Assembly: GCF_001661495.1 (NCBI RefSeq)
Contig: NZ_BDDT01000016.1
Coordinates: 36,335-100,334 of the forward strand
Direction: 5' to 3'
Origin: Pseudoalteromonas prydzensis
GTDB taxonomy: Bacteria > Pseudomonadota > Gammaproteobacteria > Enterobacterales > Alteromonadaceae
Length of the DNA: 64,000 bases
Below, one piece after another: positions 1-15,000 of this stretch; positions within the stretch are counted from its first letter, which is position 1, and each line of letters opens with the position of its first letter. The notes under the pieces were generated by a model. It was not told the DNA's origin. It saw nothing but the letters and a program-made list of their open reading frames with translations, and searched no databases. Position numbers and translations under genes: made by a program.

Positions 1-3000
1 GTTTAGGTCAAATTCATCAACAATATTATCAGGTGTTCCTGGGGTGACAATTTCTGGCGCTAGGCCATCATCAACATTAACTGTGACTTCGTTTAGTATT
101 GAAGTATTGTCAGCATCAATAATCGCAACTGGTACGATAAGGCTTAACTGTATGTCTTGCGCTGCTAAATGATCGATGGCACCAAAGAGCTCAAAGTTTA
201 TTGTTGCGGTCGTCGATTGACCTGGTTCAAGACTTAAGCTTGTAGGCAAGGTAGTTTCAAATACAACAGTACCATCAGGGAGCTGGCCTTGCGCCTTACC
301 ATTGCCTAAGTTAATCCAAGTGATAGCTTGGCCATTTTGGGTAAGTGCATTACCTTGGCTATCAAGTACAGCTGCACCGCTATTAAACTGATAGCCAATA
401 GCAACAATTGCATCATTACCGGCCACGATAGTGATTTCACCGCTATCCGAATTAGTATAGCTACTATTATCTTTAGGCAGTTCAGTTACATTAAGTATTG
501 GTGTATCGCCATCAATTGATTCATCATCAATAATGGTTATATCGAGATTGGCTGATACTGTATCGCCATCAAAATCAGTCATTTCAATTTTTAAGTTGAT
601 CGCATCTGTTACATCTTGATCCAGTGCTCGGTATAGCGTGACGATATAATCTTGGGCTAATGAATCTGTACTACTGCTAAAATCACCCGCGAGTTCTACT
701 TGGAAAACAGGATCATTAACATCACCCGTATGACCAATAATGGTTTTTCCGTCGGCACTAATAGCATAAATAATGGCGAGACTGTTACTCGTTAGCTGTG
801 GTTGCTCATTGCTTGGAGAAAAGATAACTTCAACAATTTGATCTGAGCCAACTAATGTTGATAGCTGACCAGTTGCGACTTGGGTGCCTTGAGTTAAATT
901 ATTTTCGTCTAAAGTGACCGCTGTAATGCCGGCAAATTGTGGATCATTACCATCAAAAATTGTAATAGATGCATCGCCTTGGGAAATTTGCGTTCCATCT
1001 AAATCTTCTGCAGTGATAGTTAATACAAGCTGTAGCTGCTCAGACACTTCATGATCGATAGGACCTTGTTGTTGATAGACTGCTGTAGCTGATAAGTCAT
1101 CACCATTATTTATCGCGGTTAAGTTAATCGTAATAATGGTATTTCCAGCAGCAGTCGCTGTTAGTGTTTTGCCATCATCAGATAGAGCAAATGTTAGCGT
1201 GTTGCCATCGCTGCTTAGGTTTAACGCATTCAAGCGAGCTAATGTTGTATCACTAAAAGCGATCGAGTCAGCTAATAGCGTGTCAGAGCCAGAGAAAACG
1301 GTAAAGTTTATATCTCTGTTCAATACTTGGTCATAGTCAGGTTCAGTAAGGTCTAAGTTTTGATTATCTACATAGCCCGCATCGCCATCTAAAATATTAA
1401 TGGTGGCAGTTGCGCCGTCTAGGCTACCGTCTTTATCTGTTACTGTGTAATCAAAACTAAAATTTTGTGGTAGCGAGTGATCTAAATTGTCGTTAGCAGT
1501 AAATTGCCAAGTGCCATTACTATTAACGATAAGTTCGCCGTAGCTCAACATGACAGTGGCAGGTGTATTTGCAGTGACTGCATATGTTTGTCCTGCAACT
1601 TCAATTTGAGTAACAACCAGTGGCCCTTCAATAGTGTAGTCATTACCTAACACACTGCCTGAGCTTACAGTATCTTCTATTACGTCATAGCTATCATCAC
1701 GAGCAAAAGGAGGCGTATCATTAATTGTGATGTAGGTAGGTAATAAAACAAGCTCAGATGTACCATCATTATCAGTTTGCAATGCTTCAATAATCACAGA
1801 GGTTGTCAGTGTATTACCTATAGGCTGATCGAAAGGCTGAAATTGGGTGATCCGTACTGCATTTGGAATAAGCTCAATTGTCATTGCAATGGTGTTATTA
1901 CCATCTTCACGGATCACATTAAGAGATTGGCCATCACTGGATACTTCAATTCTGACTGCATTACCACCTTCATAGGTGAGTGTGGCGAGTGCTTCTTGAA
2001 CACCTGCAAAGCTCAGTGCTGCGTTATTGATGTTTAACGCACTGGTATCTGATGTTGAAGCTGATACATCTAAAATATACTCATAAAGCTCTTGGCCACG
2101 CACGACATCCAGCGTTGGCATGTCATCGGTCGCTGTATTACCTGCTATATCAGTAACGGTGGCGGTTAACTCCCATGCAGTTGCTTTATTCAAGGTACTG
2201 ACATTGATATTATTGACCTGCCAAGTCCCGTTACTTCCTACACTACCAGTAAAGTAAAGAGTTTGTCCGCCATCAAAAATAGCAATGGTTACAAGTTGGC
2301 CGCTTTCGGCGTCTGTACTGCCATTAATTGAAGTAAGCTCACCAGATCGGAAAGCTTCTAAATCGAAGCCATCACCGGTCTCAATATCAATATTTACTGT
2401 GGTGTCTATGATTGCATCATCAGAATTACTAACATCATTTCCTGCTAAGTCTGATGCTTGTGCTGTAACCGCAATACTTCCATCACTCCACGTTGATAAA
2501 TCAACACTGGTTTGGAATGATAAATCGTTTTGCACTTGTGCTGTTACCGTCAAAGTTTCGTTGTTTGCACCCAGTAGCGTTAAGGTAACTGTTTGTCCAG
2601 CTTCAATATTAGTAACATTACCTTGTAGCACTAGTTGACCTAATTCATTGGCAACAAGGTAGTTATCGCCACCAGAGATTATCTCCACATTAATCGCTGC
2701 TAAAGTATCTTTACCTGTGGTGGTGCTTGCATCGGCTGGGTTGCCTGCTTCGTCACTGACTGTCGCGGTATAATTTAGCTCACCATCAACTAGGCCTGTT
2801 AGGTTTTGGGTTATTTCCCAAAGGCCAGCAGTGACAGTGGTTGTGAAAGTAAGCTCTTTACCATTTTCATCGGTGATAGTGATAGTTACTAAGCGGCCAT
2901 CTTCAATATTATTAACGCTACCAAAAATACGCGTTGCAGGTGCTTCCGCGGCGTTGATTACATTGTCTGTGAAATCAGCATTGGTATCGACCTCAATAGT

Positions 3001-6000
3001 AATACTTGCCTGTGTATCTTTTATAATAGTCGTTGTATCAGTGGCATTATTACCAGCAATGTCTTGGGCGGTTGCTGTAATATCAATGTTACCTTCAGTA
3101 AAGCCCGAAAAATCAACATTCTCGACCGACCAATAGCCATCGACTACTGTGGTGGTAAATGTTTGTGTATTACTGCCGTCGGTAACAGTTACAGTGACCG
3201 TTTGACCATTTTGGATCCCCAGTACTGCACCACCTAAGTCGACACTATTTTGTTCGCTTTCATTTATAACCCCATCAACATCAAGTGTGGTAGCGGCGAT
3301 GATTGCCAGCGTATCTTTATTGAATATAAGTGTATTAGAGGCTGGGTTTTCCGCCTGATCTGCAACTTTGGCTTGGACTTGAATTTTACCGTCAACTAAA
3401 TTACTCAAGTCGACGTTATCAATACTCCAAGCACCAGCAATCACCGTGGTTGTCGCTGTTGCGGTATTACCATTGCGGTCGACAAAATACAGAGTCACTG
3501 TTTGTCCGTCTTGTACGTCCGTCACGGTGCCAGAAAAATTATTATTGGCTGTGACTTCGTTCTCATTGATAACCTGATCTGCGAGATCTGTATCATTTAG
3601 CGCTATGGTGATCCTTGCAACGACATCTTTTTGTGCCGCGTCAGTTGCTTGATTATTGTTGCCTGCACGATTTTCTACACTGGCAACCGCGGTAATTTCA
3701 CCATCGGCTAAGAAGCGTGAATCGAAGTTTTCAATTAACCATTGGCCGTTTTCAACGACCGCTGTTAGCTCAATGGCAGTTCCTTGAGAATCAGTAACGA
3801 CGACCGTTACAATTTGACCGTTTTCAGCGTCGGTGGTGCCACTAATTCGTACGGTGGGTGCTTCAGCGGCATTGATGGTGTCATCTTGTACGGTATCAAT
3901 CTCAACCGTGATTGCTGGTGGTTGAGTGTCTTTAGATACTGTATTTGTCGCGATTGCAGGGTTACCAAAACTATCAATACTGGTGGCGGTGAAGGTTAGG
4001 TCGCCATCCAGTAAACTCGATAAGTCGCCATTTTCAATAATAAAGAAGCCATTTTGTACTGTGGTATTAAAGGTTAAGCGGTTACCGGCTTCATCACGAA
4101 CAACTATTTCAACAGGTTGGCCGTCTTCAATGTCGTTGGCAACGCCACCAAAGGTGGCTGGATTGACCTCAATGGTATTTAAAATACCGTCGCCATTGGT
4201 TTGTATCTGCATCGAAATGGCGGATAACGTGTCTTTAAATGTTTGCGTGTCAGCATCGGCAGGGTTACCAGCCGCATCGCTGGCGGTGACCGTAAAGCTC
4301 AGCTCGCCTTCTGCAAAGCTTGATAGGTCGAGCTCCCCTAAACTCCATGCGCCATTGGCGACAGTGGTGGTGTATTGTTGTTTCACGCCATTTACATCGG
4401 TGATGACGATGGTCACTGTTTGACCATCTTCAATATTAGTGGCGGTGCCATTGACCAGAACCGCACCGACTTCACGGGCGTTGATTGAGTTATCGCCGCC
4501 ATCATCGACACTGATGGTGAGGTTTGCTTGGGTGTCTTTGAGCACTGTTGTGGTATTGGTTGCGGTATTGCCAGCGACATCGGTGCTGCTGGCATCGACG
4601 GTGAGTTCACCTTGTGCAAACACAGTTAAATCGAGGTTATTTAGCGTCCAGACACCATTGACAACGGTGGTGGTAAATTCAAGGCTACGGTTTTGGCTAT
4701 CAGTGACCGTGATAGTGACGGTTTGGCCTTCTTCAATACCGCTGACTGCACCGGATAAATCCACCGAACTTTGCTCAGCGTTATTAATAACTTGGTCGCT
4801 ATCCAGCACGTTGACTGTGATAGTGGCGACGGTGTCTTTTGCAAAGGTAACGTTATCCGTGGCGGGGTTTTCCGCGACATCGTTCACACTGACGGTTGCA
4901 GTGATTTGACCATCAGCAAGGCCGGTTAAATCAACATTATCAATTGCCCATAGGCCGCCGCTAACCGTGGTCGTTACTTGGCTCGTATTGCCATTGATAT
5001 CAGAGAAGGTGAGGGTAACTGTTTGCCCGTCTTCGACATTAGTCACGGTACCAGAGAAGCTATTTGCACTGCTTTCTGCACTATTTAAAATCTGGTCAAC
5101 GTCATTAAATGTCACGTTAATCTCAGCGACGACATCTTTTTGCACGACTTCTTGATTACTGCCTGAGTTGCCCGCTTGGTTAGTAACGGTGGCAGTGCCG
5201 GTAATGTCGCCATCAACTAATTGCTGAGTGTCAACATTATTAATCGTCCATACGCCGCCATTAACAGTGGCTGTGCGGGTAATGCTATTTCCCGCTGAAT
5301 CGCTAAGTACCACAGTAACGGTTTGGCCATCTTCAACATTACTGACGGTACCAGTGATATCCACCATCGGTGACTCTTCATCATTAATGATGTTATCTTG
5401 AATGGTGTCGATATCAATGGTGATCTCTACTGGCGCGGTGTTTTTTATCACGGTAGTGGTGCTGGTGGCAGGGTTACCGTTTTGATCTGTTGCGGTTGCA
5501 GTAAAGGTGAGAGTGCCATCGGCAAGACTGCTTAAATCTTCTGCGTTGATGACATAAAAACCATTTTGCACAGGAGCTGTAAAGCTGAGTGTTTGGTTGT
5601 TTTCATCAGTAACAGTCACCGTAACTATTTGCCCTGTTTCGATGTCGTTTGCCGAGCCACCAAAGGTTACAGTATCAACTTCATCGCTATTTAGTATGCC
5701 ATCACCATTGGTGCCAACTTGAATACCCAGTGCAGATAGGGTGTCTTTAAACACACTACTTGAAGCATTTGCTGCGTTGCCCGCGGCGTCTGCGCCGGAG
5801 ACCGTTAATGTTAACGGTCCTTCAGCAAGGGCAGATACATCAATATCGTCTAATGTCCAAGCTTGATTAGCTACTTGCACACCATAGCTCAGTGAAATGC
5901 CATTACTGTCAGTGATCACCACAGTGAGTGTTTGACCATCTTCAATATTTTTCGCTTGGCCAAAGAAATCAACGGCGCCAACTTCTAATCCATTGAGTGT

Positions 6001-9000
6001 ATTATCTCCCCCATCTGCGACATCGATGGTCAGTGAGGCGAGGGTATCTTTAACTACAGTTGTGGTGGCGCTTGCTTGGTTGCCTGCTTCATCAGTACTG
6101 GTAACAGTGACCACTAAGTCGCCTTCGGCCAGATCGGTGATATCTACATCACTCAATGACCATGCACCATTGATGAGCGTAGTTTCACCGGTACGTGTAA
6201 AGCCGTTACTATCGGTTACTGAAATTATGACTGTTTGGCCATTTTCAATACCCGTTGCTATACCACCCAGATTCACTGCTGTTTGTTCGTTGCTATTTAT
6301 CACTTGGTCGGCATCATCAATGGCAATAGACATCGTTGCCGTGGTGTCTTTAGTAAAAGTGACGCTGTTGTTGGCAGGGTTTTCCGCTACATCACTAACG
6401 GCTATGCTTGCGGTGATCTCACCATCAGCAAGCGATGATAAATCTACATCACCGAGTGTCCAGCTGCCATTGAGTACTAAGGTGGTGGCAGTGACTGTTA
6501 GGCCGTTTTTATCAGTTAATGTGAGGGTGACGGTTTGCCCGTCTTCAACATCTGTAACTGTACCTGAGAAATTGTTTTCTCGGCTCTCGGTTTGGTTGAT
6601 AACTTGGTCGCTGTCATTTAATTGTATGGTGATATTAGCAAGCACATCTTTACCAACAATTTCTTCTGCAGTGCCTGTGTTACCAACATTATTCATCACG
6701 GTTGCAGTACCGGTGATAGTGCCATCTAATAAGCTTGACGTATCAACATTATCTAAGCGCCATGCATTGTTGGCCACTGTGGTGGTGAAGGTCAATGTGG
6801 TGCCATTGCTATCAACTAGGGTAACGGTGACAACCGCACCATCCTCAACATTTACAGTGGTCCCTGTGATATCAACAGCAGGTGATTCTGCATCATTGAT
6901 CACATTATCTTGGATGGTGTCGATATCAATGGTGATCTCCACCGGTGCGGTGTTTTTCACGACGGTGGTGGTGGCTGTGGCTGGGTTGCCATTTCTATCT
7001 GTGGTGTTGGCGGTAAAGGTTAAATCGCCATCAGCAAGGCCGGATAAATCGCCATCTTCAATAATAAAGTAGCCGTTACGAATCACAGTATTAAAGGTTA
7101 GTGTCGTGCCTTGGCTGTCAGTGACGGTAATTTCTACAGCTTGACCGATTTCAATGTCGTTAGCCACACCACCAAAAGTCGCTGGATTAACTTCTAATTC
7201 GTTAAGAATATCATCGCCATTGGTTTGCACTTGCATTGAAATGGTGGATAGGGTGTCTTTAAATACAAAGGTGCTATTGTTGGCGTTATTACCTGCTAAG
7301 TCGGTGGCTGAAACACTGAAATCAAGGCGGCCTTCAGCAAAACCGCTCATATCGACGCCTTCGATCGCCCAGCGTTCGCCCACAACGGTCGTCGTCAGTG
7401 TTTGCGTTTTGCCCTCGCTATCCGTGATAGTCACCGTCACGGTTTGTCCATCCTCGATATAAATTGCATCACCGGCTAAATCGACACTGCCGACTTCTGC
7501 AGCGTTGAGTAACTCATCACCGCCGCTGTCTACCTCAATGGTGACCAGTGCTTGGGTGTCTTTTATGGCAGTTGTACTGCCATCAGCTTGGTTTCCGGCA
7601 TTATCTTGAGCACTGGCGGTAACGGTAAATTCACCTTCTGCAAAACTGCTGATATCTACACCTGTGAACGTCCAATTGCCATTGATGACGGTGGTGGTAA
7701 ATTGCAGCTCACGGCCAGTGTTATCAGTCAGCGTGACGGTCACGGTTTGACCGTTTTCAATGCCAGTAACCGAGCCTGACAGTGCAATAGTTGTTTGCTC
7801 CGCGGTGTTGATCAATTGATCAACATCATTGACTGTGACCGTGATATCTGCGGTGGTGTCTTTTAAGAATATAATGGTGCTGCTTGCTGGGTTTTCTGGC
7901 TGATCGCTGACACGGGCTTGCGCAGTAATTTTACCATCCACCAAGTTTGATAAATCGACATTTTCCAGCGTCCACGCGCCACCAATCACCGTTGTCACAG
8001 CCGTTGCTGTATTACCGTTTTTATCAAGGAAGTATACGGTGATCTGTTGGCCGTCTTCCACATCAGTCACTGTACCCGAGAAGCTATTCACTGTGACTTC
8101 GTTTTCGTTAATAACTTGGTCAGCATCGTCCAGTTGTAAAGTGATTTCAGCCAGTACATCTTTTAATGCAGTGTCGGTTGCGTCACCGGTATTACCGGCA
8201 CGGTTTTCAACGCTGGCCACCGCGGTAATGTCACCATCGACTAAGAAACGGGTGTCGACGTTTTCAAGCATCCACGTGCCGTTAATTACGGTGGTCGTGA
8301 GGGTGATTGAATTACCCGCGGTGTCGGTTAATAACACCGTCACGACTTGGCCGTTTTCAGCATCGGTGGTGCCGCTAATACGCACGGTGGGTGCTTCAGC
8401 GGCATTGATGGTGTCATCTTGTACGGTGTCAATCTCGACGGTTATTTCAACTGCGGCAGTGTCTTTAGTCACCGTGTTTGTAGCAACAGCAGGGTTACCA
8501 AAACTATCAATACTGGTGGCGGTAAAGGTTAGGTCGCCATCCAGTAAACTCGATAAATCGCCATCTTCAATAATAAAGAAACCGTTTTGTACTGTCGCGC
8601 TGAAGGTTAAGCGGTTACCGGCTTCATCACGGACAATAATTTCAACCGGTTGGCCATCTTCAATGTCGTTGGCAACCCCACCAAACGTTGCAGGGTTAAC
8701 TTCGATGCTATTTAAAATACCGTCGCCATTGGTTTGTATCTGCATCGAAATGGCGGATAACGTGTCTTTAAATGTTTGCGTGTCAGCATCGGCAGGGTTA
8801 CCAGCCGCATCGCTGCCGCTGACAGTAAAGCTTAGCTCACCTTCTGCAAAGCTTGATAGGTCAAGCTCCCCTAAGCTCCAAGTGCCATTAGCGATAGTGG
8901 TGGTGTAGTGTTGATTTACGCCATTTACATCGGTGATAGTGATCGTAACGGTTTGACCGTCTTCAATATTGGTGGCGGTGCCATTGACCAGAACCGCACC

Positions 9001-12000
9001 GACTTCACGGGCGTTGATTGAGTTATCGCCGCCATCATCGACACTGATGGTGAGGTTTGCTTGAGTATCTTTTACCACGGTGGTGGTATTGGTTGCCGTA
9101 TTGCCTGCGACATCGGTGCTGCTGGCATCGACGGTGAGTTCACCTTGTGCGAACACACTTAAATCAAGGTTATTCAGGGTCCAAGCACCATTGACAACGG
9201 TGGTGGTAAATTCAAGGCTGCGGTTTTGGCTGTCTGTGACCGTGATAGTGACTGTTTGGCCTTCTTCAATCCCGCTGACGGTGCCGGATAAATCCACTGC
9301 GCTTTGCTCAGCGTTATTAATCACTTGGTCGGTATCAATCACGTTTACAGTGATGGTGGCGACGGTGTCTTTATTAACCGTCAGTGTTGCTGTTGCTGGG
9401 TTCTCAGCAATATCATTGACGCTGGCAGAGATGCTTACTTGACCATCAGCAAGACCGGTTAAATCGACATTTGAGACTGTCCATGCGCCTGCGCTGACAA
9501 TGGCTGTAGCTTGTGCGGTATTGCCATTGTTATCAGTAAAGGTGAGGGTGACGGTTTGACCATCTTCAACATTGGTGACCGTACCCGAGAATGCATTTGC
9601 AGTGCTGTCAGCGGTATTAATCACTTGGTCAACATCATCAAAGCTGACACTGACATCAGCGATCACATCTTTTTGCACGACCTCTTGACTTGAACCGGTA
9701 TTACCCGCCACATTGGTGACGGTGGCTGTGCCAGTAATATCCCCATCTTTGAGTAATCGGGTATCAAGATCAGAAATAATCCAAGCACCGCCATTGACTA
9801 CAGCGGTCCGGGTGATGCTAAAGCCTGTGCTATCGGTGAGTGTCACGGTGACAGTTTGGCCATCTTCAACATTACTGACGGTACCTGATACATCGACTTT
9901 AGGCGCTTCGGCGGCATTGATGATGTTATCTTGCACGGTGTCGATATCAATAGTGATCTCAACTGGAGCGGTATTTTTTATGACTGTAGTATTGGCTGTT
10001 GCGATATTACCATTGCTATCTATACTGGTTGCGGTAAACGTGAGATCGCCATCGGCAAGGGTTGATAAGTCTGCTTGTTCAATAATAAAGTAGCCATCAG
10101 TTACCGTCGTGTTGAATGTTAAAGTGAGACCATTTTGGTCTGTCACTTTGATCACCACAGGCTGGCCTTCTTCAATATCGTTTGCAGCACCACCAAAGGT
10201 TGCAGGGTTTACCTCAACGTTATTTAAAATATCGTCGCCATTGGTTTGCACTAACATTGAAATGGCTGACTGTGTATCTTTAAACACTTCGGTGTTATTA
10301 CTTGCAGGGTTGCCAGCGGCATCACTACCGGTCACCGTAAAGTCTAAATCACCTTCAGCAAAGCCAGATAAATCGAGTTCTCCTAGTGACCATTGACCGT
10401 TACTAACAGTAGCAAAATATTCTTGTTGACGATTTTCACTGTCAGTAATGGTGATTGTTAGGCGTTGGCCATCTTCGATGCCGGTGACGGTGCCAAATAC
10501 TGGCACGCTGTCCACTTCACGGGCGTTGATAATGGTGTCGTTGCCTGAATCTACTTCAATGGTAATGGCAGCTTGTGTGTCTTTAATTACAGTAAGGGTA
10601 TTGCTGGCCACATTGCCTGCAATATCGGTACTGGTAACGGTAACAACCAATTCACCATCGGCTAAATCATTGGCGTCAACCTCGCTTAATGACCACGCGC
10701 CATCGATGATGGTTGTTTCTGTGCTGCGGGTAACACCGTTACTGTCGGTCACCGAAATCGTTACGGTTTGGCCATTTTCAATACCGGTGACGGTGCCACC
10801 GACATTGACGCTGCCTTGCTCTGCTGCATTTATGACATTATCAGCATCGTCTAACGCAATGGTGATGGTGGCTAGGGTGTCTTTAGTAAAGCTAATACTG
10901 CTGTTGGCAGGGTTTTCAGCTACATCACTAACGGCTATGCTTGCGGTGATCTCACCATCAGCAAGCGATGATAAATCTACATCACCGAGTGTCCAGCTGC
11001 CATTGAGTACTAAGGTGGTGGCAGTGACTGTTAGGCCGTTTTTATCAGTTAATGTGAGGGTGACGGTTTGCCCGTCTTCAACATCTGTAACTGTACCTGA
11101 GAAATTGTTTTCTCGGCTCTCGGTTTGGTTGATAACTTGGTCGCTGTCATTTAATTGTATGGTGATATTAGCAAGCACATCTTTACCAACAATTTCTTCT
11201 GCAGTGCCTGTGTTACCAACATTATTCATCACGGTTGCAGTACCGGTGATAGTGCCATCTAATAAGCTTGACGTATCAACATTATCTAAGCGCCATGCAT
11301 TGTTGGCCACTGTGGTGGTGAAGGTCAATGTGGTGCCATTGCTATCAACTAGGGTAACGGTGACAACCGCACCATCCTCAACATTTACAGTGGTCCCTGT
11401 GATATCAACAGCAGGTGATTCTGCATCATTGATCACATTATCTTGGATGGTGTCGATATCAATGGTGATCTCCACCGGTGCGGTGTTTTTCACGACGGTG
11501 GTGGTGGCTGTGGCTGGGTTGCCATTTCTATCTGTGGTGTTGGCGGTAAAGGTTAAATCGCCATCAGCAAGGCCGGATAAATCGCCATCTTCAATAATAA
11601 AGTAGCCGTTACGAATCACAGTATTAAAGGTTAGTGTCGTGCCTTGGCTGTCAGTGACGGTAATTTCTACAGCTTGACCGATTTCAATGTCGTTAGCCAC
11701 ACCACCAAAAGTCGCTGGATTAACTTCTAATTCGTTAAGAATATCATCGCCATTGGTTTGCACTTGCATTGAAATGGTGGATAGGGTGTCTTTAAATACA
11801 AAGGTGCTATTGTTGGCGTTATTACCTGCTAAGTCGGTGGCTGAAACACTGAAATCAAGGCGGCCTTCAGCAAAACCGCTCATATCGACGCCTTCGATCG
11901 CCCAGCGTTCGCCCACAACGGTCGTCGTCAGTGTTTGCGTTTTGCCCTCGCTATCCGTGATAGTCACCGTCACGGTTTGTCCATCCTCGATATAAATTGC

Positions 12001-15000
12001 ATCACCGGCTAAATCGACACTGCCGACTTCTGCAGCGTTGAGTAACTCATCACCGCCGCTGTCTACCTCAATGGTGACCAGTGCTTGGGTGTCTTTTATG
12101 GCAGTTGTACTGCCATCAGCTTGGTTTCCGGCATTATCTTGAGCACTGGCGGTAACGGTAAATTCACCTTCTGCAAAACTGCTGATATCTACACCTGTGA
12201 ACGTCCAATTGCCATTGATGACGGTGGTGGTAAATTGCAGCTCACGGCCAGTGTTATCAGTCAGCGTGACGGTCACGGTTTGACCGTTTTCAATGCCAGT
12301 AACCGAGCCTGACAGTGCAATAGTTGTTTGCTCCGCGGTGTTGATCAATTGATCAACATCATTGACTGTGACCGTGATATCTGCGGTGGTGTCTTTTAAG
12401 AATATAATGGTGCTGCTTGCTGGGTTTTCTGGCTGATCGCTGACACGGGCTTGCGCAGTAATTTTACCATCCACCAAGTTTGATAAATCGACATTTTCCA
12501 GCGTCCACGCGCCACCAATCACCGTTGTCACAGCCGTTGCTGTATTACCGTTTTTATCAAGGAAGTATACGGTGATCTGTTGGCCGTCTTCCACATCAGT
12601 CACTGTACCCGAGAAGCTATTCACTGTGACTTCGTTTTCGTTAATAACTTGGTCAGCATCGTCCAGTTGTAAAGTGATTTCAGCCAGTACATCTTTTAAT
12701 GCAGTGTCGGTTGCGTCACCGGTATTACCGGCACGGTTTTCAACGCTGGCCACCGCGGTAATGTCACCATCGACTAAGAAACGGGTGTCGACGTTTTCAA
12801 GCATCCACGTGCCGTTAATTACGGTGGTCGTGAGGGTGATTGAATTACCCGCGGTGTCGGTTAATAACACCGTCACGACTTGGCCGTTTTCAGCATCGGT
12901 GGTGCCGCTAATACGCACGGTGGGTGCTTCAGCGGCATTGATGGTGTCATCTTGTACGGTGTCAATCTCGACGGTTATTTCAACTGCGGCAGTGTCTTTA
13001 GTCACCGTGTTTGTAGCAACAGCAGGGTTACCAAAACTATCAATACTGGTGGCGGTAAAGGTTAGGTCGCCATCCAGTAAACTCGATAAATCGCCATCTT
13101 CAATAATAAAGAAACCGTTTTGTACTGTCGCGCTGAAGGTTAAGCGGTTACCGGCTTCATCACGGACAATAATTTCAACCGGTTGGCCATCTTCAATGTC
13201 GTTGGCAACCCCACCAAACGTTGCAGGGTTAACTTCGATGCTATTTAAAATACCGTCGCCATTGGTTTGTATCTGCATCGAAATGGCGGATAACGTGTCT
13301 TTAAATGTTTGCGTGTCAGCATCGGCAGGGTTACCAGCCGCATCGCTGCCGCTGACAGTAAAGCTTAGCTCACCTTCTGCAAAGCTTGATAGGTCAAGCT
13401 CCCCTAAGCTCCAAGTGCCATTAGCGATAGTGGTGGTGTAGTGTTGATTTACGCCATTTACATCGGTGATAGTGATCGTAACGGTTTGACCGTCTTCAAT
13501 ATTGGTGGCGGTGCCATTGACCAGAACCGCACCGACTTCACGGGCGTTGATTGAGTTATCGCCGCCATCATCGACACTGATGGTGAGGTTTGCTTGAGTA
13601 TCTTTTACCACGGTGGTGGTATTGGTTGCCGTATTGCCTGCGACATCGGTGCTGCTGGCATCGACGGTGAGTTCACCTTGTGCGAACACACTTAAATCAA
13701 GGTTATTCAGGGTCCAAGCACCATTGACAACGGTGGTGGTAAATTCAAGGCTGCGGTTTTGGCTATCAGTGACCGTGATAGTGACTGTTTGGCCTTCTTC
13801 AATCCCGCTGACGGTGCCGGATAAATCCACCGAGCTTTGCTCAGCGTTATTAATAACTTGGTCGCTATCCAGCACGTTGACTGTGATGGTGGCGACGGTG
13901 TCTTTTGCAAAGGTAACGTTATCCGTGGCGGGGTTTTCCGCGACATCGTTCACACTGACGGTTGCAGTGATTTGACCATCAGCAAGGCCGGTTAAATCAA
14001 CATTATCAATTGCCCATAGGCCGCCGCTAACCGTGGTCGTTACTTGGCTCGTATTGCCATTGATATCAGAGAAGGTGAGGGTAACTGTTTGCCCGTCTTC
14101 GACATTAGTCACGGTACCAGAGAAGCTATTTGCACTGCTTTCTGCACTATTTAAAATCTGGTCAACGTCATTAAATGTCACGTTAATCTCAGCGACGACA
14201 TCTTTTTGCACGACTTCTTGATTACTGCCTGAGTTGCCCGCTTGGTTAGTAACGGTGGCAGTGCCGGTAATGTCACCATCTTTTAATATACGGGTATCAA
14301 TATCGCTAATCGTCCACACACCCCCATTAACTATTGCAGTACGGGTGATAGTGTTAACGCCATCAGTCAGTGTCACAGTGACTGTTTGGCCGTCTTCAAC
14401 GTTACTGACGGTACCCGATACATCGACTTTAGGCGCTTCGGCGGCATTAATGATGTTATCTTGAATGGTATCGATATCAATGGTGATCTCAACAGCCGCT
14501 GTATTTTTGATAACATCAGTGGTAGCAGTGGCTGGATTGCCGTTTCTATCAACTCCTTCAGCGGTAAAAGTCAGCTCGCCATCAACAAGTGAACTTAAAT
14601 CCTCATTCTCAATTATATAATAACCGTTTTGCACTGTGGTGGTAAAAGTTAGTGTGGTGTTGGCTTCATCAGTTACCGTAACAGTGATAACTTGACCATC
14701 TTCGATATCATTAGCTGCGCCACCAAAGGTGGTAGTGACAACCTCTTCACTATTGAGAATACCATCGCCATTGGTACCTACTTGAATAGAAATAGTGGAT
14801 AAAGTGTCTTTGAACACAGTGGTATTAGCGGTTGCTGGGTTACCAGCAATGTCAGTTACATTAGCTGTAAACGTTAAAATACCTTCAGCAAAGCCGGATA
14901 GATCAGTATTAGTTAATGACCATGAACCTGCAGTAACGATAGCAAAGTACTCTTGACTTTTACCTGCTGAATCGGTCACTAAAATTGTTACCGTTTGGCC

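Noticed and set aside
4413..5417. Short minus-strand frames at 4413-4619, 4641-4880 and 5217-5417 (and 13707-13946)
   Set aside because: They lie in other frames of the adhesin and recur only because the DNA is repeated.
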